Source of the DNA: CAVSRC01 sp963785065 | Lineage (GTDB): Bacteria; Pseudomonadota; Alphaproteobacteria; Rhizobiales; Kaistiaceae | Assembly: GCA_963785065.1 (NCBI GenBank) | Contig: CAWATX010000004.1 | Coordinates: forward strand, 496,001-560,000 | Direction: 5' to 3' | DNA length: 64,000 nt | In this document: positions 9,149-18,466 of the stretch, piece by piece | Position numbering within the stretch: the stretch's first letter is position 1 | How the letters are laid out: every line of letters starts with the position of its first letter | Position numbers and translations under genes: made by a program | Notes under the pieces: generated by a model | Databases searched by the model: none | Told to the model about the DNA's origin: nothing | What the model saw: the letters and a program-made list of their open reading frames with translations, nothing else

Positions 9149-10108
9149 TCATGAGGTCTGGATCATGGCCTTCGCCGTCAGCCACTTGACCAATTCCAGC
9201 ACCGCCTCGAAGGAGGTGTAGCGCGGCACGTAGCCGAGCAGCCGGCGGGCCTTGTCGATCGAGCAGCTCGGGCTATGGGCGATGTGGTCCCAGGTAGCGC
9301 GCGCTTCGTCCTTGGTGTGCGTCGCCTTCCATTCCTCCCAGGGCAGATAGGCCAGCTTCGCCTCGCGCCCGAACCAGCCGGCGGCCGTTTCAGCGTAGCC
9401 GCGCAGCGTCACGGCCGCAGGCGAGACGACGTGGAATGCCTCGCCCACCGACGCGCCCCAATTGGCGATCGCCTTCATGAAGGCCTGGGCCACGTCGTCG
9501 GCGTGGACGTGGTGAACCGTTTCCATGCCGAGATTGGGCAGCGCCAGCTCCCCGCCGCGGGCGAGCGTGGAGAAGACCTGCGGGTCGAAATGGCCGGCCG
9601 GGTTGAGCGGCGCCCAGCCCTCGCCGACGATGTGGCCGGGATGGAGGATGGTGGCTGGGAAGCGGTTGCGCCGCGCCTCGTCGAGCAGATAGGCCTCGAT
9701 CGCCGCCTTGCGGATGCCGTAGTCGCCGAAGGGGCGGCGCGGCTGCATCTCGGTGGTCGGCACCGCGACGCTCGGCCCGTGCACCCAGATGGTGCCGCAA
9801 TGCAGGAAATGGCTGACATGGCCGGCAAGCGCCTCGACCGTCTGGCGGGCGCTGTCCGGCGTGTAGCAGATCATGTCGATGACGATGTCGGCCTTGAGAT
9901 TGCGGATGGCGCGGCCGAATGTGCCGGCCTTCTCCTCGGCCTCGCGGTCGATGACCACGGTCTGCACCGACTTCCAGGCGCCGTGCGCCAGATAGGGCTG
10001 GCGCTGGCCGCGGGTCACATTGCACACCTCGAAACCGCCCTCGACCAACCGTGGCACCAGATAGGTGCCGACATGGCCGCTGCCGCCGATGATCACTACG
10101 CGCGACAT
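9149..10108 (-). CDS. NAD-dependent epimerase/dehydratase family protein
   Basis: A 319-residue extended short-chain dehydrogenase. The N terminus VVIIGGSGHVGTYLVPRL is a Rossmann nucleotide-binding site with the G-x-x-G-x-x-G pattern, and DYGIRKAAIEAYL contains the catalytic Tyr-x-x-x-Lys. The chemistry would be oxidation/epimerisation of a nucleotide sugar or similar. Substrate is unknown. The ATG at 10108 has a ribosome site (AGGGAGACG). It precedes the mutarotase-like gene on the same strand and is divergent from parE, with about 200 bases between. Confidence 0.88.
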   Translation of the reverse strand: MSRVVIIGGSGHVGTYLVPRLVEGGFEVCNVTRGQRQPYLAHGAWKSVQTVVIDREAEEKAGTFGRAIRNLKADIVIDMICYTPDSARQTVEALAGHVSHFLHCGTIWVHGPSVAVPTTEMQPRRPFGDYGIRKAAIEAYLLDEARRNRFPATILHPGHIVGEGWAPLNPAGHFDPQVFSTLARGGELALPNLGMETVHHVHADDVAQAFMKAIANWGASVGEAFHVVSPAAVTLRGYAETAAGWFGREAKLAYLPWEEWKATHTKDEARATWDHIAHSPSCSIDKARRLLGYVPRYTSFEAVLELVKWLTAKAMIQTS

Positions 10109-10319
10109 GATCGTCTCCCTTTTTGTGGCCTGCATCATGCCCTGCCCTCTCTCTCCCGTCATCCTTCGGCATTGTCTCACCCGCCGCCGGCAGACTTGAC
10201 CCGGCGGCCGTCCGCCGCGAAAACCGGGCCCCGACCACGCAATCGCGGAGGATGACGCCAGCCGGGCCCAATGCCAGACTGGCCGCCATATGATTCGAGC
10301 CTTGAGAAATCCCGCCAAA

Positions 10320-12380
10320 ATGCCCGCCGCCAGGAAACGCAAATCCGATAAGTCCGCCGACCTTTTCGCCCAGCTCGACCAGGAGGTGGGCAAGCTGAAG
10401 TCGGTCGCCAGCGCCGCGCGGCGCGAGAAATCGGTGCCGCTGAAAAAGGCGGTCGGTGCCGAGGGCAGCTATACGGCGGCCGACATCGAGGTGCTGGAGG
10501 GGCTGGAGCCGGTGCGTCGCAGGCCCGGCATGTATATCGGCGGCACCGACGAGAAGGGCCTGCATCACCTGTTCTCGGAGGTCATCGACAATTGCATGGA
10601 CGAGGCGGTGGCCGGCCATGCGAGCTGGATCGAGGTCGAGGTCGAGGCGGACGGCTTCGTCACCGTCACCGACAACGGCCGCGGCATCCCTGTCGGCATG
10701 CACCCCAAATTCAAGAACAAGTCGGCACTGGAGGTGATCATGACCACCCTCCACTCCGGCGGCAAGTTCGAATCCAAAGTCTACGAGACGTCGGGCGGCC
10801 TGCACGGCGTCGGCGTGTCGGTGGTCAACGCGCTCTCCGAAACTCTCGAAGTGGAAGTTGCCATCGGGCGCCGGCTCTACGCCCAGTCCTATTCGCGCGG
10901 CGCCCCCAAAGGGCCGCTGAAGGAACTCGGCGAGGTCCATAACCGTCGTGGCACGCGCATCCGCTTCCGCCCCGACCCGCAGATCTTCGGCAAGGGCGCT
11001 GCGCTGAGGCCCGAGCGGTTGTTCGCCATGTCGCGGTCGAAGGCCTATCTCTTCGGCGGCGTCGAGATACGCTGGTCGTGCGCGACCGAACTCGCCCAGG
11101 GCACGGACATCCCGGAGAAGGCCAGCTTCCACTTTCCCGGCGGCCTGTCGGAGTATCTCGCCGCCGAGCTCGGCAGCGAAAAGACCGTGGTGCCGATCTT
11201 CTCCGGCCGCACCGACAAGGCGTCCGGCCATGGCGCAGCGGAATGGGCGGTCGCCTGGTTCCCCGGCGAAGGCTTCATCCGCTCCTACTGCAACACCATC
11301 CCGACCGGCGACGGCGGCACCCATGAGGCCGGCTTTCGCGCCGCGTTGACCCGCGGCCTGAAAGCTTACGCCGAGCTTTCCGGCAACCGCCGCGCCAACG
11401 TCATCACCCCCGACGACGTCATGACGTCCGCCGCCGGCTTGCTCTCGGTCTTCATCCGCGAGCCCGAATTCGTCGGCCAGACCAAGGACCGGCTGTCATC
11501 GGCCGAGGCGACACGCATCGTCGAGAACGCCGTGCGCGATCCCTTCGACCATTGGCTGGCCGCCTCGCCGGCCGATGCCACGCGGCTGCTCGACTGGGTG
11601 GTGGAGCGCGCCGAGGAGCGCCTGCGCCGCCGCCAGGAGAAGGAGATCGGCCGGCAGAATGCGACGCGCAAGCTGCGCCTGCCCGGCAAGCTCGCCGACT
11701 GCTCGCGGGCCGGCAAGGCCGACACGGAGCTGTTCATCGTCGAGGGCGATTCGGCCGGCGGCTCGGCCAAGCAGGCGCGCAACCGCGCCACCCAGGCGAT
11801 CCTGCCGCTGAGGGGCAAGATCCTCAACGTCGCCAGCGCCGGCCGCGAAAAGCTCTCCCAGAACCAGCAGATATCCGATCTCATGCAGGCGCTCGGCGTT
11901 CGCCCGCGCGCCAATTACAAGGCGGCGGACCTGCGCTACGAGCGCGTCATCATCATGACCGACGCCGACGTGGACGGCGCCCACATCGCCTCGCTGCTCA
12001 TCACCTTCTTCTATCGCGAGATGCCCGAGCTGATCCGCGACGGCCACCTCTTCCTCGCCGTGCCGCCGCTCTACAAGCTCTCCCAGGGCGCCAAGGTGAT
12101 GTATGCCCGCGACGAGGCGCATCGCGAGGAGCTGACGAAGAAGGAGTTCAACGGGCGCGGCAAGATCGAGGTGAGTCGATTCAAGGGCTTGGGCGAAATG
12201 CTTCCCAATCAGCTCAAGGAAACGACCATGGACCCGGCCAAGCGCACCCTGCTCAAGGTCCAGATCGTCGAGGAGAGCGAGACCGGCGCGGCGGTGGAAA
12301 GCCTGATGGGCAACAAGCCGGAGGCGCGCTTCCGCTTCATCCAGGAGCGCGCCGCGTTCGCCAAGGATCTGGATATCTGA
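10320..12380 (+). CDS. parE: DNA topoisomerase IV subunit B
   Basis: The ATPase subunit of topoisomerase IV, which decatenates daughter chromosomes with ParC. Seen are the GHKL ATPase motifs (EVIDNCMDEAVAG, DNGRGIPVG, GGLHGVGVSVVNAL), the toprim motifs EGDSAGGSAKQAR (about residue 475) and TDADVDGAHI (about 547), and the C-terminal RFKGLGEM. The ParE assignment rather than GyrB rests on the length (about 690 residues, without the GyrB insert) and the KPEARFRFIQERA ending. A start at 10290 is also possible and would add ten residues. No parC is in the window. Confidence 0.95.
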   Translation: MPAARKRKSDKSADLFAQLDQEVGKLKSVASAARREKSVPLKKAVGAEGSYTAADIEVLEGLEPVRRRPGMYIGGTDEKGLHHLFSEVIDNCMDEAVAGHASWIEVEVEADGFVTVTDNGRGIPVGMHPKFKNKSALEVIMTTLHSGGKFESKVYETSGGLHGVGVSVVNALSETLEVEVAIGRRLYAQSYSRGAPKGPLKELGEVHNRRGTRIRFRPDPQIFGKGAALRPERLFAMSRSKAYLFGGVEIRWSCATELAQGTDIPEKASFHFPGGLSEYLAAELGSEKTVVPIFSGRTDKASGHGAAEWAVAWFPGEGFIRSYCNTIPTGDGGTHEAGFRAALTRGLKAYAELSGNRRANVITPDDVMTSAAGLLSVFIREPEFVGQTKDRLSSAEATRIVENAVRDPFDHWLAASPADATRLLDWVVERAEERLRRRQEKEIGRQNATRKLRLPGKLADCSRAGKADTELFIVEGDSAGGSAKQARNRATQAILPLRGKILNVASAGREKLSQNQQISDLMQALGVRPRANYKAADLRYERVIIMTDADVDGAHIASLLITFFYREMPELIRDGHLFLAVPPLYKLSQGAKVMYARDEAHREELTKKEFNGRGKIEVSRFKGLGEMLPNQLKETTMDPAKRTLLKVQIVEESETGAAVESLMGNKPEARFRFIQERAAFAKDLDI

Positions 12381-12406
12381 GGCCGGCCAGATTTCGCGCG
12401 CTCCCT

Positions 12407-12422
12407 GCGGGATATATCCCGC
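12407..12422. repeat. 16-base perfect palindrome after parE
   Basis: GCGGGATATATCCCGC, 26 bases past the parE stop, is perfectly self-complementary. It has no loop and no following T run, so it is a poor intrinsic terminator; it could be a protein-binding site or chance. Confidence 0.4.
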
Positions 12423-12507
12423 GTCTCTCCGCAACCTCACGGGGGCTGACCGGCAGGCCGTTTTCCGTTAGGTTCGGCTGGACATCTCGTCCCCGAGGGA
12501 GGCGCGC

Positions 12508-12954
12508 ATGGTCCGCTCGATCGTCCTAGCTGCGGCGCTGGCCGCCGGCCTTATGGCCACCCTGCCGGCGCGTGCCGACGCGCTTCTCGATGGGCTGGCG
12601 ACGATGCCTGCCTCGGTCGAGGACGTGCGTATCGCCGGTACGTGGGACGCGGGCGACAAGACCGGTGCCTATCGCGTGGTCGTCGCGCGTACCGTCGGCG
12701 AGGCGGTGACCGCCCGCCTGTTCGTGCAGTGGATCGTCTATCATGACGACGGCACCACCGCGGTCGACAACACCATCGAGATCAAGGAACTGGGCGCTCT
12801 CAAGGTCGATGTGGTCGATTACACCTCGGAATCCGACGCTGACGGCCTGTCCCTGTTCATCCAGACGCTCAACCCGAACGGCGCCACCGACCAGAACTAC
12901 GAGCTGTTCGTCACCTCGCCGACCGAGTATCGCTTTGGCCCGGCTAGTAATTAG
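12508..12954 (+). CDS. Secreted protein of unknown function
   Basis: A 148-residue protein with a signal peptide (SIVLAAALAAGLMATLPARA, cleavage near residue 23) and no recognisable domain. The mature part is acidic and predicted to be mainly beta strand (RLFVQWIVYHDDG, NTIEIKELGAL, NYELFVTSPTEYRF). There are no cysteines after the signal peptide. The ATG at 12508 follows a GGGAGG-like site. It stands alone between parE and the helicase gene. Function unknown. Confidence 0.72.
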   Translation: MVRSIVLAAALAAGLMATLPARADALLDGLATMPASVEDVRIAGTWDAGDKTGAYRVVVARTVGEAVTARLFVQWIVYHDDGTTAVDNTIEIKELGALKVDVVDYTSESDADGLSLFIQTLNPNGATDQNYELFVTSPTEYRFGPASN

Positions 12955-12986
12955 GCACCTTTGTTTACGCAAATTCTCCGGAATCA

Positions 12987-13014
12987 TTGACAAGGCGGCA
13001 CCACCCCCTATGTT
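12987..13014 (+). promoter_or_regulatory. Sigma70-type promoter of the DEAD-box helicase gene
   Basis: A perfect TTGACA -35 box (12987-12992) and TATGTT -10 box (13009-13014) are separated by 16 bases. Transcription would start near 13021, giving a leader of about 75 bases before the ATG at 13097. It lies in a more AT-rich gap than its surroundings. It is seen by pattern only. Confidence 0.65.
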
Positions 13015-13096
13015 GCAGCGCGTCAATCCCGTTGCACCGGATCCTGAGTCTGGCGCCGTCACACCGCGGCTATGAGCCGGGTCTATTGTTTTGCAC

Positions 13097-14659
<1,563 letters not shown>

Positions 14660-14662
14660 CCC

Positions 14663-15061
14663 TCACTTGTGCCGTGCAGGTGAACCCCCGGCCGTCGCCT
14701 TCGCGGCGGCCTTTGCTTTTTTCGGCTTGGCCTTGGCCTTCTGGCTGCGCAGCGCCACGGCGAAGGCGGCCCGCGCCCACTCGGCGAAATCCTCAGGCTC
14801 GTCGAACAGCCGCTCCGGCGCGCGCCAATAGGGCATCGGCATCGTCCGCCCCTGCATCTCGGGCGTCCACTGCTCGCAGCCTTCCGCGACGAAGGCCGGC
14901 ACCGTCTCGTCGTCCGCCTTGAGATAGAAGACGTCGCGTGAGGAGAGCAGCGCGAACATCAGGCCGTCCTTGAAGATGCCGCGCCCGCCGAACATGCGGC
15001 GGATGGTGACGCTGCCAACCGGCGCCATCAGTTCTGCGATGAGGTCTTCGAGCCCGGCCAT
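14663..15061 (-). CDS. TfoX N-terminal domain protein
   Basis: A 132-residue protein of the TfoX/Sxy N-terminal domain family. The conserved VTIRRMFGGRGIFKDGLMFALL and the YWRAPERLFDEPEDFAEWARAA segments are seen. The last 25 residues are a Lys/Ala-rich basic tail. Full-length Sxy regulates competence with CRP in gammaproteobacteria; single-domain forms in alphaproteobacteria have no assigned role. Its stop lies three bases from that of the convergent helicase gene. Function uncertain. Confidence 0.85.
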   Translation of the reverse strand: MAGLEDLIAELMAPVGSVTIRRMFGGRGIFKDGLMFALLSSRDVFYLKADDETVPAFVAEGCEQWTPEMQGRTMPMPYWRAPERLFDEPEDFAEWARAAFAVALRSQKAKAKPKKAKAAAKATAGGSPARHK

Positions 15062-15070
15062 GAAGCCAGC

Positions 15071-15640
15071 TTACAGCAGGAACGGGATCAGCGTCTTCAC
15101 CCTGCGGCTGTAGTCGTCATAGGCGGCGCCGAAGGTCTGGCGCATCACCTTCTCCTCGAGGCTCAGCTTGTACCAGAGGCTGCCAACGACCAGCACGATC
15201 GCGATCAGTGCCCGCGCCTCGCCCACTGCCAGCGCCGTTCCCAGAAGCGCCAGCAGCATGCCGGTGTAGATCGGGTGGCGGGTGAGCGCATAGGGGCCGC
15301 TGCGGATCAGTTCGTGATCCTGCTTCACCGACACATTGGCGCTCCAGTTGGCGCCCAGCACACGCCGTGCCCAGATCGAATAGGCGACGCCGGCGATGGT
15401 GAGGATCGTCCCGGCGATCACCAGCCACAGGCGGATCGGATAGAGATGGGCGTCGAAGAACGGCCCCAGGTGGCGGTCGAAGAGCAGCACCGCAGCAATC
15501 CACAGCGGGATGCTGTAGGTGAGCCGCGACTGCCAGCTTTCAGACTGCGCCGCGGTCTTGACCCCGGCAGAGGCCGCCGCCCAGTAGACGAGCCAGGCGA
15601 TCCAGAGCAGGCCGATGACGATGTAGAAGAAGCCGAACAT
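15071..15640 (-). CDS. Isoprenylcysteine carboxyl methyltransferase (ICMT/PEMT)-family membrane protein
   Basis: A 189-residue integral membrane protein with about five predicted helices. The C-terminal half has the ICMT/PEMT signature: VKQDHELIRSGPYALTRHPIYTG, with the conserved R-H-P-x-Y-x-G, then a Glu-containing LSLEEKVMRQTFG and YDDYSRRV. Such proteins methylate small lipophilic or membrane substrates using S-adenosylmethionine; bacterial substrates are mostly unknown. It begins 26 bases after the end of sufA and is probably in the same transcript, which may be chance. It precedes the TfoX-like gene by nine bases. Confidence 0.85.
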   Translation of the reverse strand: MFGFFYIVIGLLWIAWLVYWAAASAGVKTAAQSESWQSRLTYSIPLWIAAVLLFDRHLGPFFDAHLYPIRLWLVIAGTILTIAGVAYSIWARRVLGANWSANVSVKQDHELIRSGPYALTRHPIYTGMLLALLGTALAVGEARALIAIVLVVGSLWYKLSLEEKVMRQTFGAAYDDYSRRVKTLIPFLL

Positions 15641-15666
15641 GCGCGGTGCGTCGGGCCGCCTAGGCG

Positions 15667-16041
15667 TCAGGCGTCTTCCAACTCCAGCGTCGCCGGCTTC
15701 AGCTCCACCGACTCGCCGCAGCCGCAGGCCGAGACCTCGTTCGGATTGTTGAAGACGAAGCCCGAGCGCAGCTTGGTCGTTTCGAAGTCCATGGTGGTGC
15801 CGAGCAGGAAGAGCACTGCTTTGGGATCGACGAAAACGGTGACGCCATGCTGGTTGACGACGTCGTCGGCCGGGTTCGGCGTCTCGACCATGTCCATCGT
15901 ATAGGCCATGCCGGCACAGCCGGCGTTCTTGACGCCGACGCGCAGGCCGGCGAGCGGCCTGTCGCTGCCTTCGACCAGTTCGCGCACGCGCGCCGCCGCC
16001 GCTTCGGTCAGCGAGATCACGGAAGGACGCGGGCGCGGCAT
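15667..16041 (-). CDS. sufA: Fe-S cluster assembly A-type carrier
   Basis: A 124-residue HesB/IscA/SufA-family carrier, which receives Fe-S clusters and passes them to apo-proteins. The three ligand cysteines are present: Cys42 (NAGCAGM), and Cys106 and Cys108 in A-C-G-C-G-E. The ATG at 16041 is preferred over the upstream in-frame start at 16077. In many Rhizobiales sufA closes the suf operon; here it is about 2 kb away from sufT, with an exporter pair and a VOC gene in between. Confidence 0.92.
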   Translation of the reverse strand: MPRPRPSVISLTEAAAARVRELVEGSDRPLAGLRVGVKNAGCAGMAYTMDMVETPNPADDVVNQHGVTVFVDPKAVLFLLGTTMDFETTKLRSGFVFNNPNEVSACGCGESVELKPATLELEDA

Positions 16042-16152
16042 GGGCTGGTCTCTCTTCTTCGGGCGGCGCCGGTTCAAGGCCGGCGCAGAGTGGTTCTAAA
16101 ATGGGCTGCTTCGGGCACCACGGCAAGCCCCAATCAACGCACTGATATCGCT

Positions 16153-16620
16153 TCAGAAATCCCGGTTGCGCAAAAGGTGGGTGGGGATCGCCAGGCCGGC
16201 ACCAATGGCGCCGAGGGTGAAGATCACGCGCAGCATATATTCCATCGCGAGCACGATTGTTGCGACCTCGTTTTCCGGATGCGGCGCGGTGACCGCCAGG
16301 AGCCCCAGGATTGCCTGGCTCATGAAGGCGCCGGGCACCATCGGGATGCAGCCGGCGAGCGCCACCGCGTTGCTGGCGGTGCCGAGAAAACGGCGGAAGG
16401 CCCAGGCGGCGCAGGAGGCGGCCAGCGCTGCCACGAAGGAGGCCGCCTCCAGGCTCCAGCCGGCGTCCTGGCCGAGGGTGCGGGCAAGCAAAGCGAGCCC
16501 GCCGGCGCCCATGCACCAGTAAAGCGTGCGCGGGCCGACATTGAAGAGGACGGCAAAACCGGCCGCGGCAATCGCGCCGAAGGCGACCTGATGGATGAGA
16601 TGCAAGAGCGCGGCGTCCAT
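16153..16620 (-). CDS. ThrE-type exporter, small membrane subunit (YjjB-like)
   Basis: A 155-residue membrane protein with four or five hydrophobic helices, matching the C-terminal half (DUF3815) of threonine/serine exporter ThrE. AGCIPMVPGAFMSQAILGL carries the P-x-V-P-G motif typical of the family. The start ATG overlaps the preceding stop (TGATG), so it is translationally coupled to the larger subunit. Two-gene versions such as E. coli YjjP/YjjB act together, reported as a succinate exporter; substrate here is unknown (threonine, serine or a dicarboxylate). Confidence 0.85.
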   Translation of the reverse strand: MDAALLHLIHQVAFGAIAAAGFAVLFNVGPRTLYWCMGAGGLALLARTLGQDAGWSLEAASFVAALAASCAAWAFRRFLGTASNAVALAGCIPMVPGAFMSQAILGLLAVTAPHPENEVATIVLAMEYMLRVIFTLGAIGAGLAIPTHLLRNRDF

Positions 16621-17411
16621 CAGCCTACCCCCAGCAGCACTTCGGCGATCCACACGCCGACCGTGGCGAAGATCATCACCATCAGCACGGTGACCGCCCG
16701 TGCGCTGCCCATCGAGGGGTAGCCGTCCATGATGTCGGTCTGGGCGTTGGTGGCCGGCACGCCCGGCACCAGCAGCAGGATCGCGGCGATCATGGCAAGC
16801 GGCACGGTGCCGCTGCCGGCAAGCATCGCCCCTGCCCCGCTCAATGCGGCGGCGAGAAAGGCGATGACCGCGGCGATGACATAGGGGTTGATGCCGCGCG
16901 TGCGCAGCAGGTGGCGGACATACTGGCCAATGGTGCCGGCGAGAAAGACCGGCAGGAAGGCCGCCCAGTCGATGCCGAGCAGCCGGCCGAAGGCGGCGCA
17001 GGCGAGGCCAACGGCGAGCGCCACGACAATGGGCGGATAGCGGGGCGTATTGTGGATGAGCGCGTCGATCGCCGCATCGACCGCCGCCACGCTCATGCCG
17101 CCCTCGGCCACCCTCAGGCAGAGAACGCGCAGCGCCTGGTCGAGCCGGTGGTTGACCCCGTGCGGGCCGACCGAGGTCATGCGCGTGATGGTGTTGGCGC
17201 CGTTGGAGACGGTGATCTCGTGCGAGGCGTAGCCGGCGCGCATGCCGATGATGTCGGCGCCGAGCCCCTTCACGATCAGCGCGGCGCCTTCATGCACCAC
17301 CTTCACCCGCGCGCCGCTCTCGAGCAGGATGCGCGCCGCCTTGAGCGCGACGAGCGCGATGCGCTCCAGCTCGCGGTGCTTCATGGGGACAGGATCAATT
17401 TCCGGCGGCAT
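16620..17411 (-). CDS. ThrE-type exporter, large subunit (YjjP-like, DUF1212)
   Basis: A 263-residue protein with a soluble N-terminal domain (about 1-120; LLESGARVKVVHEGA and ANTITRMTSVGPHGVN) and about five helices, including a P-G-V-P-A-T-N motif (LLLVPGVPATNAQTDIM), characteristic of the ThrE N-terminal/YjjP family. It forms a pair with the downstream small subunit, with overlapping TGATG. Start could be 17411 or the ATG nine codons later. The pair lies between the sufT region and sufA and has no obvious link to Fe-S assembly. Confidence 0.87.
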   Translation of the reverse strand: MPPEIDPVPMKHRELERIALVALKAARILLESGARVKVVHEGAALIVKGLGADIIGMRAGYASHEITVSNGANTITRMTSVGPHGVNHRLDQALRVLCLRVAEGGMSVAAVDAAIDALIHNTPRYPPIVVALAVGLACAAFGRLLGIDWAAFLPVFLAGTIGQYVRHLLRTRGINPYVIAAVIAFLAAALSGAGAMLAGSGTVPLAMIAAILLLVPGVPATNAQTDIMDGYPSMGSARAVTVLMVMIFATVGVWIAEVLLGVG

Positions 17412-17458
17412 GGCCGCTTCCGGCTACACGACAAGCCCGGTGAGCGGCTTGATCCGGC

Positions 17459-17881
17459 TCAATAGTTGCGCCACAGGCCAGGGGTCGCAAGCTCCACCAG
17501 CAGGCCGTCGGGATCGCGGAAATAGAGGCTCCTGCCGCCCTGCGGCCAGGTCACTTCGCTGTCCACGGCAACGCCCTCGGCCGCCAGATGCGCCTTCCAT
17601 GGCTCGAAGTCCGCAGCGGCGATGGCAAAGGCGAAATGCTGCTGTCCGCTGCCGTCGTGGGGCGGGATGAAGCCGCCGCCAACGGGGACCGGCGCCGGCG
17701 TGCCGCCGCGCCTGAAGAGGATGAGCACGCTCTTGGGCCCGGCCTCGAAAGCGCAGATGCGCGCGTCGGCGACCATCGCCTGAAAGCCGAAGACACGCTC
17801 GTAGAAGGCGCGGCTCGCCGCAACGTCCGCCACATAGAGGCAGGTTTCGAGAACGCCGTTAACCGTGGGTTGGTCGGTCAT
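17459..17881 (-). CDS. VOC (glyoxalase/bleomycin resistance) family protein
   Basis: A 140-residue single-domain vicinal oxygen chelate protein. The N-terminal ETCLYVADVAASRAFYERVFGF and the C-terminal SLYFRDPDGLLVELATPG are the classic motifs; metal-binding residues likely include His in QQHFAFAI and Glu in L-V-E-L. Such proteins are metal-dependent dioxygenases, lyases or resistance proteins; the substrate cannot be inferred. Length is normal. Confidence 0.88.
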   Translation of the reverse strand: MTDQPTVNGVLETCLYVADVAASRAFYERVFGFQAMVADARICAFEAGPKSVLILFRRGGTPAPVPVGGGFIPPHDGSGQQHFAFAIAAADFEPWKAHLAAEGVAVDSEVTWPQGGRSLYFRDPDGLLVELATPGLWRNY

Positions 17882-17910
17882 CGTTGCGCCTGTCAGGATG
17901 CCGCTTGCAG

Positions 17911-18034
17911 CCCGTCTTGAAACTCACCTCATCCTGAGGAGGCCCGCCCCCGTCCTTCGAGACGCGTGCTTACGCCCGCTCCTCAGGATGAGGGGGCGGG
18001 ACGTCTCGAAGGGCGCGGTGAGTTTCAAGACGGG
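17911..18034. repeat. Rhizobial-type palindromic intergenic repeat element
   Basis: A 124-base element with perfect 18-base terminal inverted repeats (17911-17928 and 18017-18034). Inside are two more complementary pairs: 17927-17940 with 17980-17993 (14 bases, CCTCATCCTGAGGA type), and about 17953-17963 with 18002-18012 (CCTTCGAGACG type). The last two pairs interleave rather than nest. Sequence of this kind (CCTCATCCTGAGGAG with TCTCGAAGG) recurs in intergenic spaces of many Rhizobiales genomes. It fills almost the whole gap between sufT and the VOC gene and could act as a transcription terminator. Confidence 0.85.
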
Positions 18035-18038
18035 TCGC

Positions 18039-18464
18039 TCAGTACCAGTCGAGCGCGACGCGGGCGAGGTCCGACATGCGCTCGGGCGTCCACGGCGGGT
18101 CGAAGACCATGTTGACCGACACGTCGTTGACGCCGGGCACCAGGCTCACCGCGTTCTCGACCCAGCCCGGCATCTCGCCGGCGACCGGACAGCCGGGCGC
18201 GGTCAGCGTCATGTCGATGGCGATGTTGCGGTCGTCGTCGACCTCGACCCGGTAGATCAGCCCGAGCTCATAGATGTCGGCCGGGATCTCCGGGTCATAG
18301 ACGGTCTTCAGCGCCGCCATGATGTCGAGGGTCAGCCGGTCGAGCTCATGCGGCGGGATCGCCGAGCCGGTGGCATGCAGCGCCGTCGGCACACCGTGGT
18401 GCCTCTCGCGCTCGGGCGTCGTCTCGGGTGTCTGCGGCGCGGGGTTGCTGCGGTCGTCCATCAT
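18039..18464 (-). CDS. sufT: SUF system Fe-S assembly protein SufT (DUF59/MIP18 family)
   Basis: A 141-residue MIP18/DUF59-family protein. The domain begins near residue 45 with LDIMAALKTVYDPEIPADIYELGLIY, followed by TLTAPGCPVAGEMP with the conserved Cys, and VNMVFDPPWTPERMSDLARV, a standard ending of the SufT group. SufT helps mature Fe-S proteins under high demand. The first 40 residues are low complexity and vary between homologues. It is the last gene of the suf operon before the palindromic repeat; its start region overlaps the sufS stop (ATG at 18464 or 18461, or GTG at 18470). Confidence 0.9.
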   Translation of the reverse strand: MMDDRSNPAPQTPETTPERERHHGVPTALHATGSAIPPHELDRLTLDIMAALKTVYDPEIPADIYELGLIYRVEVDDDRNIAIDMTLTAPGCPVAGEMPGWVENAVSLVPGVNDVSVNMVFDPPWTPERMSDLARVALDWY

Positions 18465-18466
18465 GG

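Noticed and set aside
12407..12422. Terminator for parE
   Set aside because: The palindrome has no loop and no T run, so it was kept only as a repeat.
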